Shown: in pieces, positions 25,301 through 35,100 of the stretch
Layout of the letters: every line of letters starts with the position of its first letter
How positions within the stretch are numbered: position 1 is the first letter of the stretch
DNA from: Melieria omissa
Taxonomy: Eukaryota; Arthropoda; Insecta; Diptera; Ulidiidae
Direction: 5' to 3'
Assembly (NCBI GenBank): GCA_963971225.1
Contig: OZ020269.1
Span: 13,292,701-13,356,700 of the forward strand
DNA length: 64,000 bases
Notes under the pieces: generated by a model
Seen by the model: only the letters and a program-made list of their open reading frames with translations
Told to the model about the DNA's origin: nothing
The model's database searches: none
Made by a program: the position numbers and the translations under genes

Positions 25301-28300
25301 ATATTTGAACATCACTTTTCTCTAAAACTGCTTTAGCTTTACGCAACGATAAGCCCGGCTTCGTCGCAAACAAATCAATGATCTTCTTGTCCTGTTTTGG
25401 GGAGGTCTTTTCTTCAAGGCCCCGCCCAGCCAAATCGTCGACATTTTTTGCTTCCATATACCGATTCGTCCACCTCGTTACGAATGACTTCGACTTCTTC
25501 ATATATTTTGCTGCAGCTAAACGTGACATTTACGGCCTTCTAGGGTGTAGATAAAGGTATACGGCTTCAAGTCGCTTCTCTCACGCGGAGCTCATCTTGT
25601 TAAAATACCCTGTACTTTGTAATTGTTTCACGAGACTGACAATTTTTGCAGTGCGTATTACAAAAATGATGAGGCTACTTAGGTGCATTCAAATTTTTTT
25701 GATAACGGTACTCTAAGTGATAATTAGATAATTAAAATATATTTAAAAGGTTTGTTTTTATTAACATGTTTTTTCTGTTGACAAGATTTATTTTACAATA
25801 GCCGTGTTCACGATCTGTGGTTTTTGGTCAATTGAAGAATTTTCATTAACGCTTTCACTATTTTGTTGCCATATGGCACATTGCTACTTTGTGGACGTCT
25901 GAGCCCTCTGTGGCTTTAAGAATACATTTTTTGTTGGTCCATGGAGTAGTTTGATTTAATTGATTGGCACGACAGCCCGCTTACGCGAGACTAAGGCCTA
26001 GCTTCCCGCAACCACCCGTGTTGTGCGTGTGAATTTTGTACGCGGGTGGAAGGGACCTACAGTTTTATGCCGGTTCCGAACGGCAGGTTGGGAGCTTTTT
26101 CATAGGCAATTTTTACTCTCAGAGGTTTGCCATTTCCAGCTGAGAGGACAGCCACCAAAAGAGAAAACGAGTTTCCCGTTATTTTTTTTTAGGTGTTACT
26201 ACATGCAGTATTCGATCTTGCTTCGCTCTGCATGCGACTCGTTGGACCGCGCACTAACCAACTGAGCCACGGCGGCTGCTGGAGTAGTTTGAAGTTTTAG
26301 GAAAAATACGAAATTAATAAACTGAATATTAAAGTTTGAAGAAGAAAAGTATACACGTTTTTTTTAATGGTATATCTTGACATAGTGAAGGAAGAAAAAG
26401 CAGGAAACTTTAGATAACTTTTTATTTTGACGTTTTCTTTCTTTTTATTTAGATACTTTTTTTTTAATTTTGGCTGAAGTAAATGAAGAAATATTCAAAT
26501 TTTCATTATGCGTAAAAAGTTTTATGTTTAAGTAATTATTACAGCCACAACGATGTGGTTTCTTTCATAGAAACTCTCTCTCTCTCTTAAATACAGGGTC
26601 CGAGTATAAAAAATAAAAAATTTGTTTTGGAATGTTGCTGATATAACCACATAGAAGTCTAAAACGTAATATTTAAAATTTAAATTTTCCCCAGTAAAAA
26701 CCTGGTAGCGAAAGGGTTAATACGTACAAGTAAACAAAGCCGGGAATAAGCAAAAAATTAAAAAAAAGCATAAATTCGCACGCAGCTCAGAATGAAAATT
26801 TATATTTAACTGTCCTTAGAACAAATTTTGTAAGAATTGCCGAAAATCAAATGAAAAGACTTGCCATGAGTGGAAGAATTTATCGTTGATAGAATTTATA
26901 AAGTGAGATAACTATGAAGAACATACACAATACTACGCAGTTACAATAGGGTTTTACGATTGTAAATTTTGTAAATTGGTTGGACTTTAAGTTGCATGTA
27001 TTTGTTTTTTTTATTTTACAAAATTTTATACAAAAACCAAGAATACACAATACAAGACCAAAAACCACAGATCGTGAATACGGCTAATAATTTCACCAAA
27101 GTGTCCCGGTTTTGCAATACGCATATCTGAAAGCCCTAACCTAACCGGCAATGTCCACCTAAAGCTTCGCAAAAGCGGTTGTTATTCGTCTTTTTGCTTA
27201 TTTTACAATAATTTTTGCTGCAGTAATTACTTAACCCTTTCGACCCCGAATTTTACCCTTTGTCTCAATATTTCTTTTTAGTATTTAATTCATGTAACAC
27301 TTGTCTAGGAAGTATGCACACGACATTTGAAGTTGCCACGCCTCTTTGCTCTCCTGTTTCCCCCTATACGAATTCTTAACCCATTGTTGAGCCCATCATA
27401 AAACATGTACAAACTATCTTTGATTTCGAGTGTTTTTAAAATTTTGAAGTCAGAAGGCCCATTAAATCATGTGTTTTCACATTTACTCCACACAAATTCG
27501 TAACCCTTGGCTTAGCAGATTTCAGTTTTTCGATTTTCGGTTTTAAAAAAAATTAAAAGCACGTTTTTATTATTTCCCGATCGAAGTGCTTTTGATAGTT
27601 TTGAGGTCAGAATGCCTAATAAATCTTGTTTCTCCATACAAATGTTTAACCCATTGTTGACCCCGTTAGATTTTGATTTTCAAAAAAGTGAAAAACACGT
27701 GTCAAATTATTTCTCACTAAGAGTACTTTCACCAAGTTTGATGACAATGGGCCCATTAATTCATATTTTTCACAGTTTCTCCATAAAAAACTTTTAACCC
27801 GTCGCTGACCCCGTCCGATTTTAATATTCGGAAAAATTAAAAACACATATCGAGTTATTTTTTATTTTTTATTTTTTACTTTTACCAAGTTTGAAGTTAA
27901 AAGACTCAAAAAAATGTGTTTCTCCATACATACTTTTAACCCGTCTTTGATTCAGTTAGATTTCGATTTTGAAAATAATGAGAAACACGTGTCTAATTTT
28001 ATTTATTTCAATTATTTTTACAATTGTTGAAGTCAATAGAACCATCGGTTGATGTTGTTTGTTTTGGAATCTTTCCGTAAATAAACCTTAACCCATTGTT
28101 ATAAAATACGCGTCGAAAAAGTTTTGATGTAGAATATTTTCAGGAAATTCAAATTCATTATGTTTATTAAATCACGTTTCTTCATACAACACTTAAACCC
28201 ATGTTTTGCCCTTTTAGACCCCGGCTTTAAAAAAATCCCGTCTTGGCGAAGGTTCATTCTTCAAGATGTACCAAAATTCTTGTTTGTAACTTCAGCGGTT

Positions 28301-29810
28301 TGGTCTGGGCGATGATAAATCAATCAATCAATCAATCAATCAACCAGTCAGTCAGTCAGGATAAACAATCTATGTATATAAAAATGGAGGCGGTACCACT
28401 CCCCTTGTCCAATTCTCACAACTTTCTTCTAGTCGAATTGTGCTACTAAGTGGAAAGTTCGTCCCAACTTTCATTGATGTGCGACTTCTAGTTCTGCGAA
28501 AATGTGCCACACCCCTTATCAAACGCCCATCAAATCTCATCTGTAGAATGACACATCTATGAGACGACGGTACACCAAGTTTCAATGCTGTGCGGTTAAC
28601 GATTCCGAGGAGATTCCATATTAAAGAATTGAGTTGTATGGCCGGTGTCACGCCCCCTTCTTCAAAACCCACCCCATTCCCCTGTCGAAGGACACGACTA
28701 AATTATAAGTTTGTACCGAGTGTCATTGATGTGAACGCTCTAGTTCCAAAGTTACACCGGAATTAAAAAAGTGCCACGCTTCATGTCCAACGCCCATTAA
28801 ATTTTATTGGTGGAATGACACGCTTACGCCATGACACTGTACCAAATTTCAATGGGGTCCGACTTATAATTCTGAAGATATACCATATTAAAACTTTAAG
28901 TTGTATGGGAGGTGCGACGCCTACCACCACCGCATTGACATCTTCTATCACACACAAAAAAAAGAAAGAATGAACCGTTTTCGCAAACACTGGCTACACC
29001 CACAATGTTAAGTTTTTCTTATATATTAGAATAAAATAAAAAAAATAAATAATTTAAAATAAGAAATTATGAAAAATGTAATGTTTCTAAAAATATTTAT
29101 TTGTTGGTGCCTACTTAAATTAAAACTATAACTCAATCGTAGCAATTCAAATATGTGAAGTTGTTCTCAGGCAACTTTTGCGTCGAAAGGGTTAAACCAA
29201 ACAACTACTGACCTCCAACACTTTTACTCTTTGTTCCTTAGACTTTTGCCTGATAAATTGTATAAAACTATTGCTTATCATTGCACGCGTGGTAATTATC
29301 CAAACCAATCAAATTGCAAACTCATTGTATAGTTGAGAATACTACAACTAAAAAGATATCGCTGTAGTGGACATTGATGCGTAGACCAGTGATAACAGTG
29401 ATTTCAGCACAGACCAAATCAAGTGTTTATCAAAAGCATCAAATTAAGCTTGTTGTTGTGATAGTTTGCAAACCCATTGGTCAGGTAGGCCCAGAAACTA
29501 ACGCATTGGTTTTGCCTGGGAATTGCAAAATCTCAACAACAAAACTTTAGCCCAAAATCAGCTGTGATCAGCAACGAAAAGCAAACTCTCTGACTATCTG
29601 TTTATTTCCATTTCTCTCTTTCTTCGGCTCTCTCTCGATTGTGGTTGTCATATTGAAATGTCACTTACCGAGCTCGTGCTTCTCTTTTAGATTCTCAGCG
29701 CCGCCATGGTACCAGTTCTGGAACTCTACAACACTGAAGGTGGCCCTGTTGCGTTCGGCCTGCAAATCGGGATGCACACGCGTTGGTATTATGCTGCTTT
29801 GCACAGGCAT
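16322..29810 (-). CDS. peroxisomal acyl-CoA oxidase, copy B (8 exons, 675 aa)
   Basis: Exons on the minus strand are 29810-29669, 23199-23043, 20414-20122, 20050-19645, 19573-19067, 18994-18889, 17709-17554 and 16582-16322; the sum (2028 nt) is in frame. Exon sizes 2-8 equal those of copy A. Same reaction: FAD-dependent oxidation of acyl-CoA with hydrogen peroxide release in peroxisomes. Visible landmarks are [14 protein letters not shown] (exon 1), [10 protein letters not shown] (exon 2), [11 protein letters not shown] and KWWPGG (exon 3), [13 protein letters not shown] (exon 4), CGGHGY and VTYEGENT (exon 5; catalytic Glu about residue 439) and [10 protein letters not shown] (exon 8). It departs from its paralogues at ELAHGT (usually ELGHGT) and at VTYEGEN (usually CTYEGEN). 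The C terminus KANL equals the known peroxisomal signal of mammalian catalase. Intron 1 (6.5 kb) and intron 2 (2.6 kb) are packed with transposons. All splice sites are intact; the exon 4 donor is the weak AA|GTTGGT. Confidence 0.92.
16583..17553. other. intron 7 of copy B
   Basis: AT-rich intron sequence. I see no repeat element or gene; an imperfect palindrome around 16940-16985 (GTGAAGAGGCGAAAT...TTGCCTCTTCACTC) is the only visible structure. Confidence 0.45.
17973..18124. mobile_element. hAT-type MITE (152 bp) with 8-bp target duplication
   Basis: Ends are CAGTGGCGGGTTCAG and CTGAATCCGCCCCTG, an imperfect terminal inverted repeat. Both flanks read TTTTGCTT (17965-17972 and 18125-18132), a perfect 8-bp duplication as made by hAT transposases. 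Inside are GGTTGAAACTCCCCCCG and GAAACCCCCGAAATA, which occur in the same order in the second copy at 53068-53221. It lies in intron 6 of copy B. Confidence 0.85.
20635..20979 (-). mobile_element. tRNA-derived SINE (family 2) in intron 2 of copy B
   Basis: On the minus strand a tRNA-like head shows an A-box region (GTCCAGCGGGTAGCGC) and an exact B box (GGTTCGATTCC) within a T-arm-like stem (20867-20935). Acceptor arms do not pair, so it is not a tRNA gene. The body contains the motif seen on the plus strand as GGGGACCTACAGTTTAACGC. Flanking direct repeats CATATTTCACYCGTTTTT at 20617-20634 and 20980-20997 (one mismatch) look like the target duplication. Confidence 0.75.
21585..22800 (+). mobile_element. 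mariner transposon with broken D,D34D transposase
   Basis: The terminal inverted repeats begin ATAGGGGTAYCGGTTAATTC at both ends (about 30 bp, a few mismatches), flanked by TA (21583-21584 and 22801-22802). From 21728 the plus strand reads a mariner transposase: N-terminal helix-turn-helix ([22 protein letters not shown]), [23 protein letters not shown] and [11 protein letters not shown], so the three catalytic Asp motifs are visible. The reading moves through at least three frames (breaks near 21960, 22190 and 22310), and about 30 residues seem missing between the WWDQ and HDNARPH motifs. It is therefore a dead copy, lying in intron 2 of copy B. Confidence 0.9.
23377..24048. other. intron 1 of copy B, 3' part
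   Basis: The plus strand is open for about 169 codons at 23377-23886, but composition is AT-rich, phenylalanine/lysine-rich, starts at a TTG and shows no domain. I treat it as a chance frame. No transposon ends are seen. Confidence 0.4.
24060..24378 (-). mobile_element. tRNA-derived SINE (family 1) with 11-bp target duplication
   Basis: Minus-strand head GCAGCCGCCGTAGCTCAGCT contains an A-box-like stretch; the 3' tail is (AAG)n (plus strand CTTCTTCTTCTTCTT at 24060-24075). Flanks are CAGAATTTTGT on both sides (24049-24059 and 24379-24389), a perfect target duplication. The body includes AGGCCTAGCGACCCGCAACC and GGGACCCACAGTTTTATGCC on the plus strand. A second copy is at 25955-26280. Confidence 0.85.
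24489..25612 (-). mobile_element. Tc1-like transposon remnant
   Basis: On the minus strand 25529-25167 encodes a helix-turn-helix N terminus ([20 protein letters not shown], then a [13 protein letters not shown] segment). The segment upstream of 24864 reads EDNDHKH followed by [13 protein letters not shown], the second Asp and the final Glu of a Tc1 DDE domain. The part between (about 24900-25160) is out of frame or deleted, so it is inactive. The presumed ends are TACAGTCTGTCCAG at 24487 and ATACCCTGTA at 25614; they share only CAG...CTG, so boundaries are uncertain. It lies in intron 1 of copy B. Confidence 0.7.
25850..26716. mobile_element. piggyBac-like TTAA element carrying a nested SINE
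   Basis: Flanked by TTAA at 25846-25849 and 26717-26720. The ends read CGCTTTCACTA and, reversed, CCCTTTCGCTA. A shorter relative lies at 59468-59714, sharing GCTATTTTGTTG, GCTACTTTGTGGA and TTTTTGTTGGTCC on the left and CCACATAGAAG and TTTCCCC on the right. A family 1 SINE sits inside at 25955-26280. No transposase is seen, so it is non-autonomous. Confidence 0.65.
25955..26280 (-). mobile_element. tRNA-derived SINE (family 1) with 12-bp target duplication
   Basis: Minus-strand head AGCAGCCGCCGTGGCTCAGT has a canonical A box (TGGCTCAGTTGG), with a B-box-like GATCGAATAC about 50 nt further on. Flanks are GGAGTAGTTTGA at 25943-25954 and 26281-26292. The relative at 59468-59714 shows the empty site (GAATAGTTTGAAGTTTAAGG), proving the insertion. 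About 80 percent of visible words match the copy at 24060-24378 by eye. Confidence 0.88.
27340..28230. repeat. about 145-bp tandem repeat array
   Basis: TTTCTCCATACA...TTAACCCATTGTTGACCC or close variants start near 27631, 27776 and 27921 (steps of 145 bp), with more diverged units near 27370, 27487, 28072 and 28168. Each unit also carries GAAAAACACGTGTC and ACCAAGTTTGAAGTC. About seven degenerate monomers are present, all inside the 27235-29191 TTAA element. Confidence 0.75.
28318..28358. repeat. CAAT/CAGT tetranucleotide microsatellite
   Basis: Six uninterrupted CAAT units are followed by CAACCAGTCAGTCAGTCAG. It is simple-sequence DNA that interrupts the repeat unit. Confidence 0.9.
28400..28960. 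repeat. two diverged direct copies of a C-rich unit of about 290 bp
   Basis: The order of phrases CATTGATGTG, GTGCCAC...AACGCCCATCAAAT, AATGACAC...ACGACGGTACACC, AATTTCAATG and TTGTATGG..GGTG.CACGCC occurs from about 28470 and again from about 28715. Units are roughly 250-290 bp and clearly diverged. Short frames here are not convincing genes. Confidence 0.6.
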
Positions 29811-29934
29811 TGTTATTTCAGTAAGAAAATCAATTCAAGATTATTCACAAAACTTATTCTTCTTTCTTTTAGTTAGCACAATTAACGGAGGAAGATTTTT
29901 GAATGTCAACACGGCACCGCTCACTCACGCCAAC

Positions 29935-29968
29935 TGATGCGCCGCTCAGGTTGTTGCATACTTTTAAA
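29935..29968 (-). promoter_or_regulatory. core promoter of oxidase copy B
   Basis: On the minus strand a TATA-like TTTAAAAG (29968-29961) precedes an initiator TCAGTTG with A+1 at 29935, a spacing of about 33 nt, as in insect core promoters. The predicted 5' leader to the ATG at 29810 is 125 nt. Seen by motif and spacing only. Confidence 0.5.
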
Positions 29969-30752
29969 GCAATTGTCAGTGTAAGGAACGAGCGTGCGTG
30001 CTTTTTAGTGTTTGTAGTTAAATGTTAAGAGAACAGATTAGGTTTGTAATGTAGAGCTTTCTTATCAAACTACTACTACTACTTAGTTGCATTTGGGAAC
30101 GTTGCTCGTTCCACCAAAATCCTTCTTTTGGCTTGCCAAATTATTATCCAAACATATTTGGTCACAGAGCGTAATTTTAACTGCTTGTTGATTTATTTTT
30201 TATAGATTTGATAACAATAATCAAGGTCAGAGGCAGATAAGACGTTATTGAAAAAAGGTCCCAATAATGTTCAGGTCCAATTCATTCAGGACCGCCATGT
30301 CATCTCCTAATTTGCAACTAAGATTTGGGATACTAAGTCAGCTGACCCTAAGAACAGGTCAACCGGGTCAAAAACAGCTGCAGCTTCTCGTTCAAACCAT
30401 CAGTTTGTAGTTAAGCTAAGTGATAAGAGGCCTTCTTTACCGTTGCTCTTTTTAAAAACGTAACATTTCTTCAAAGCTTCATCTTCTATATTTCATCTTC
30501 TAATTTCATAAATTGATTTCTTAACTGATTCCTTCAATGATTCTGTGGGCAAAAGCAATAACCGCTTATGTTGAAAATTGCTGTTTCGAGCAATCTCGTT
30601 TTAAAGTTTTAGCGCGTCGTGTGTTCGCTATAGGAATGCGAATAGGTTTTTGTTAATAACTTTTTTTATTTTAACGTTACAAACTCCCCAATTTTACACA
30701 AACGTAGAGCACAGTCAAGGGAACGTGGTGGCATCAATAACTCAATTTCTTC
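29969..30752. other. spacer upstream of copy B
   Basis: Presumed upstream control region of copy B. I see no gene and no clear repeat. Beyond the candidate promoter I cannot name specific sites. Confidence 0.4.
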
Positions 30753-30756
30753 TTAA

Positions 30757-31274
30757 CCCTTTCGGTACTTCTTTTTTGTTTTTAACTTTAAAAGTCATTA
30801 TTTTCCATTTTATTACTGTTTAAGCCTACATAATGAATAATCAAAAGTAATTTTTTTAAATATTGTTCGAAAAAGTGGTTTTTGGGCATCATGAAATATG
30901 GCATAGTAAAAAATAAAAAAAATCGTACAGCCTTAGTGAACTATATTTGGGATCTAACTTTTTTACACTTACTAAAGCAATAAATACCTACTAGATTACT
31001 TACATAAACCTATAAAATAAATTGATTTTTGTAATAGAATAAATAAAAGTACGAAGTGACCTCTTTTTGTAAAATACGCAGCTCGATAGGACTGCACACT
31101 TTCTGAACCCTTACAAGTTACTTGGTACACTAATCAAAATATTTTTTTCATGATTTGGTATAAAAATCTTCAGAGAAAAATACAAAAATTGAAAAATATA
31201 GTATCCACAAGTTTTTGACCCAAAACAGGCACTGAGAAGAGACTATGCCATATGGCATAGAATAACCGAAAGGG
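30757..31274. mobile_element. piggyBac-like MITE (518 bp), TTAA flanked
   Basis: TTAA at 30753-30756 and 31275-31278 flank ends CCCTTTCGGT and ACCGAAAGGG, a perfect 10-bp inverted repeat. The interior is AT-rich and non-coding, with ATGGCATAG phrases near both ends (30900 and 31250). Confidence 0.75.
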
Positions 31275-31374
31275 TTAAGTCAACTTAAGCGGTTATTGCT
31301 TTTGACTACAGGATTATTTGTCATATTTGCTAGTTCCCCTTCAGAAATTACGAATAGTAACAGAATCTTCAAAC

Positions 31375-31683
31375 ATATGTACAACACAGACGCAACATTC
31401 TACGCTCTGCGAAATCTTCGGCCCAGTTCGTATTGGCAACGGCTATCGAAAACGCATGAACAACGATATGATTTAACATCCCACGATAAAAATGTACAAC
31501 ATGGTAGCTGAAGTTCGATAACGAAGAGTGGAGAGGCTCTGGTGGAGGACGCTCTATCAGCTCTTAGTATGACCAGCTGGAAAAGGCGCGTGTAAAGCAC
31601 AGCCGCCTGCAGAGAACTTTTGCGGCAGACCGTAACTCGATAACGTATGGTTATGGCCAGTTAAGTAAGTAAGTAAGTAACAG
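31375..31683 (+). mobile_element. probable 3' end of a non-LTR retrotransposon with (AAGT)n tail
   Basis: GC-richer sequence than its surroundings ends in GGCCAGTTAAGTAAGTAAGTAAGTAAC, and such a simple-repeat tail preceded by GCAGACCGTAACTCGATAACG looks like the 3' terminus of a LINE-type element. No protein motif remains, so this is inference. Confidence 0.35.
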
Positions 31684-32132
31684 TCCATAAAGTTAAGTAT
31701 TTATTATAATAAACTAAGAGCAAAGCTTTCATATTATGGAAAAAATGCATCTTTCAAAAATGTTTCACCAACAATCCGAGACAGAAGCGGCCAATAACGT
31801 AAAGCTGAATCAGGCTGCTAAGGTAAGTTTAGTCTCTAAGTTGTATTGTACTATGTACTCCTAGTTGTAAGGAAAATACTTTTCTGTACCACTCATGAAA
31901 ATCTAAGAGGATCATAAAAATCTAAGGGGTTGGCCCCCAAAAGGTTGAGATTAACTTGATTTATTTGGCACATTAAGTCAATGTGCTCAATAAACTTGCA
32001 TGCAAAGCTACGTGCTGTGTTAGATTTTAATGTACAAAATTGTTATATGTACAAAATATTTAATAATGTTTACTTGCACAAATACAAATACAAATACAAT
32101 TAAGTATAAACACACGTACAACAATTGTTGCT
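31684..32132. other. spacer downstream of copy C
   Basis: No gene. From about 32024 the sequence becomes nearly identical to 38099-38202 downstream of copy D, marking one border of the C/D duplication. Confidence 0.5.
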
Positions 32133-35100
32133 TTACAAATTTGATTTCAAGAATGGTTTCAGATATTTCTCGAACGAATCCGGCACCGGTTTCCGATTTA
32201 ATGGGCTCTGCTTGGCCAGATCGAAGAGTCGCTCATAGACATTGCCATCGTATGCACCCAAAGTGGAGCTAAGGGTGCGATCATGAAAATCGAAGCCATC
32301 ACATATAGACACCGCATCGGGGCGCAACTTTCTCAAGGCCGTTTCGAGGCGAGTTTGTAGTGCGCGCAGTTCTGCTTCGGTGATATTGACGCACTGTGCA
32401 ATAATGAAAGAAAAATTAATAAATTTGTATGATTTACTTACAGCAAAGAAGTTTTCTACTCACTCTCAAGATGTCACTCATGTGCCGTAGTGCCGTATGC
32501 ACCAAATAAAGTTCCAGCAAATTCTCCAACACCTTCTTCAAAGCCACGGAATGGTTATTCACCTTTGGACTGACAATTTGTTGCAGAAATGTGGCACACA
32601 CAAAGGCGCGACCATGCATCTAAAAATACATTTAGTTTTAGATGAGTTCACATAGAATGAGATTTAACATTTAACGCACCTCAGCTACCTGAAGCAGTAC
32701 AACGCCTGTGTTGTTGGCCGCCTCTTCCTGACTTTGACCCGCTTTCATACGCTGCGCCATGTTCTCGAATCCCAAGCGAGTTTTGCTGCAACAAATAATT
32801 GATACAAATATTTGTTTTTGTAATGATATGTAAACAATGTTATTTATTTTTCATACTTGGCTGCCGCATACTGCAGTGCCTTAACAATATTCTCCCACTG
32901 TCCTGTCCACTTGCCGAACGACTTCTGCTTGACTGCCTCGCCCAAATAACTCACAGTAGGCGCCAACGCTTTGCCCTGCACAGCGCCGCCCCAAGATTTC
33001 ATCAGAAAGCGGCCCACCTGCAGTAGCAGCACCGTGTTGTCGCCGTCATAGGTGCAGGCGGAAGTCGCCAAAGCAAAAAGCGGCCCCATATTGGACGAAG
33101 TCAAGTAACCATGACCACCGCAAGCCAGCCGCAGTCGTTCCACACCCTGACTGGATTCGGAAGAGCAAAGCGCCTTCAGCAAACACGACAAAGCGTGCAT
33201 TTCGGGCAAACGCGAATATTCGCCGCGTTCAATTTCCGCCGAAGTATGATCGAACAAGGACCAGAGATAGTCGGCGGACAGACGATAAGCAATGGCGGTG
33301 GCAATTTCAGGGAAAAGTTTCAGTTGTTGCGTAACATGATCGATGACCTGTGGCTCTGGTTCACTACAAATGAACATTTAAATTAAGAACATTTACGTAG
33401 AGATTGCGTAAGTCGTACTTTGGATTGATGGGACTCTGTCGACGCACAGCCGAGTAGCGAGTGGCAATTGTAGCGCCCATGGCCAACAATAATGCACTGT
33501 GCTGCGCAATCCTACAGCGCACAAAAACCATTGCAAAGTAGGTCAAAACCGAAGCAGGACTCTTGACAAAGCGGCCATCGGGCAGCACTTTGGCGTAGCG
33601 CATCAGCATGTTGGTGCGTGGTATGCGCACATCTTTCAGACCCAGGAAGCCATTGTTCACACCGTGAAAGCCCATTTTGGTGCCAATCTCGCCAACGTCA
33701 ATGCCCGGCAGCGGCATGTGTGTCTCCTCGTCGCGCAACTGCAAGAAAAACATTTGCACACCCTTTGGCTCGTCGTCGATGTAAAGCTTCGCCACCAGAA
33801 TGCAATAGTTGGACATGTGGCCCACTGCAAAATATTTTATTGAACCTTTTATTAGACATTCCTTTAAAATTAAAAGGAAATTGCATAACTTACATCCACC
33901 GGGCCACCATTTGTAGGATGAAATTGTGGGCGTGTTCAGCACGAATTCATCTGTTTTGTGATCGAAGTCGGCGCGCGTCTCCAGACCGCGCAGGAAAGTG
34001 CCGTGACCCATTTCGGTCTGTGCATAGGCAGTGGTAATTTCGAAATTCTTAGCGCGCTTGCCAAATCGCTCAAACTGCTCAGCGGTGGACTGGCTTTCGA
34101 GCGCCTTCACCACCAAGATTAATTGCGCGGAAAAAGGATTGCCAGCAGGCATGGTACCCCATATCAGCGGAGAGGAGTACAAACCTCTGAAGTGACAGGT
34201 AAGAAATATTTTGAGATAAACATGTTGAGGTGTAGAGAGCATGACACAATTACGGCCAGATATCATTTCCGCCGGGATTACGTTCTTGCTGCAGTTTGCG
34301 CAGCTTCTTGGCGACTTCTATGGCCTGCTTGGCGCCCAGCTCACAGATTTCCTCGTGCGATTTGTAGTATATGAGGGTGTTGTGCTCCTTCATATCATCG
34401 AATATGTAATGCCCTGAAAGGGGTGCGAGAGAATAGGGAAAAAATATAAATAAGGACTTTATTTCAGTCTTTGCAGCTCAGCAATATAAAAAAAATGGCA
34501 TGCGTATGCATAACAGGGGCTATGAGAACGTGTCCAACATCATCTATGGGATTGTCCTCCAGCTTACACCTCTTCACTTGCATATACAGACCCAGGCAAA
34601 GAGGGCTTTCCTACGGATGACTGATATAAATATCAGGACTAAGGGATTTCTGAGCCGTAAGAGGATTATTAAATAATTATTCCTATTCCACTTACTTCCA
34701 CGCAATAGAACGCGCAATTATGCGCTGTGCAGCTGATAAAAGCAAACAAATAAACAGTTACGCAAAACAGGCGCACGAGCGACATCTACAACGGGAAGCG
34801 GACAACTGCGAAAACAGCGCGCACCAACCTGATCCAGCGAGGTCCCCAACCATTCTGCTGTAACCACCTCACAACAGATGGCGCTACGAGCGGAGGCGAA
34901 GTTCCTGATCGGCGTTAGATGATTCCATCACTTAGGACTACCTGCGGCAGGCCAATCACCTACCCTGGCAGAACAACACAACTGATTAATGTAACCAACA
35001 CAAGGCTGTCTTGTGGAGGCCCTGTGCTCCCGAGAGGAGTGAACAAGGAACAAAAAAAAGGAGGATTGATACTTTTACGAATCAGTATCCCGACATTGCA

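Larger units (their letters stand above)
27235..29191. mobile_element. 1.96-kb TTAA element (piggyBac-like ends) containing tandem repeats
   Basis: It is bounded by TTAA at 27231-27234 and 29192-29195. Ends are CCCTTTCGAC on the left and GTCGAAAGGG on the right, a perfect 10-bp inverted repeat. There is no transposase-length frame. The interior holds about 145-bp tandem units (27340-28230), a CAAT/CAGT microsatellite and a dimer of a C-rich unit (28400-28960). The ends match the pattern of the TTAA elements at 25850, 30757 and 59468. Whether the whole segment moved as one unit is an inference. Confidence 0.6.

Noticed and set aside
33364..34266. 300-codon single-exon gene on the minus strand
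   Set aside because: It reads through intron 3 of copy C (69 nt, no in-frame stop). Copies A and B have the same intron with GT-AG ends, so two exons are more likely; retention remains possible in C and D.
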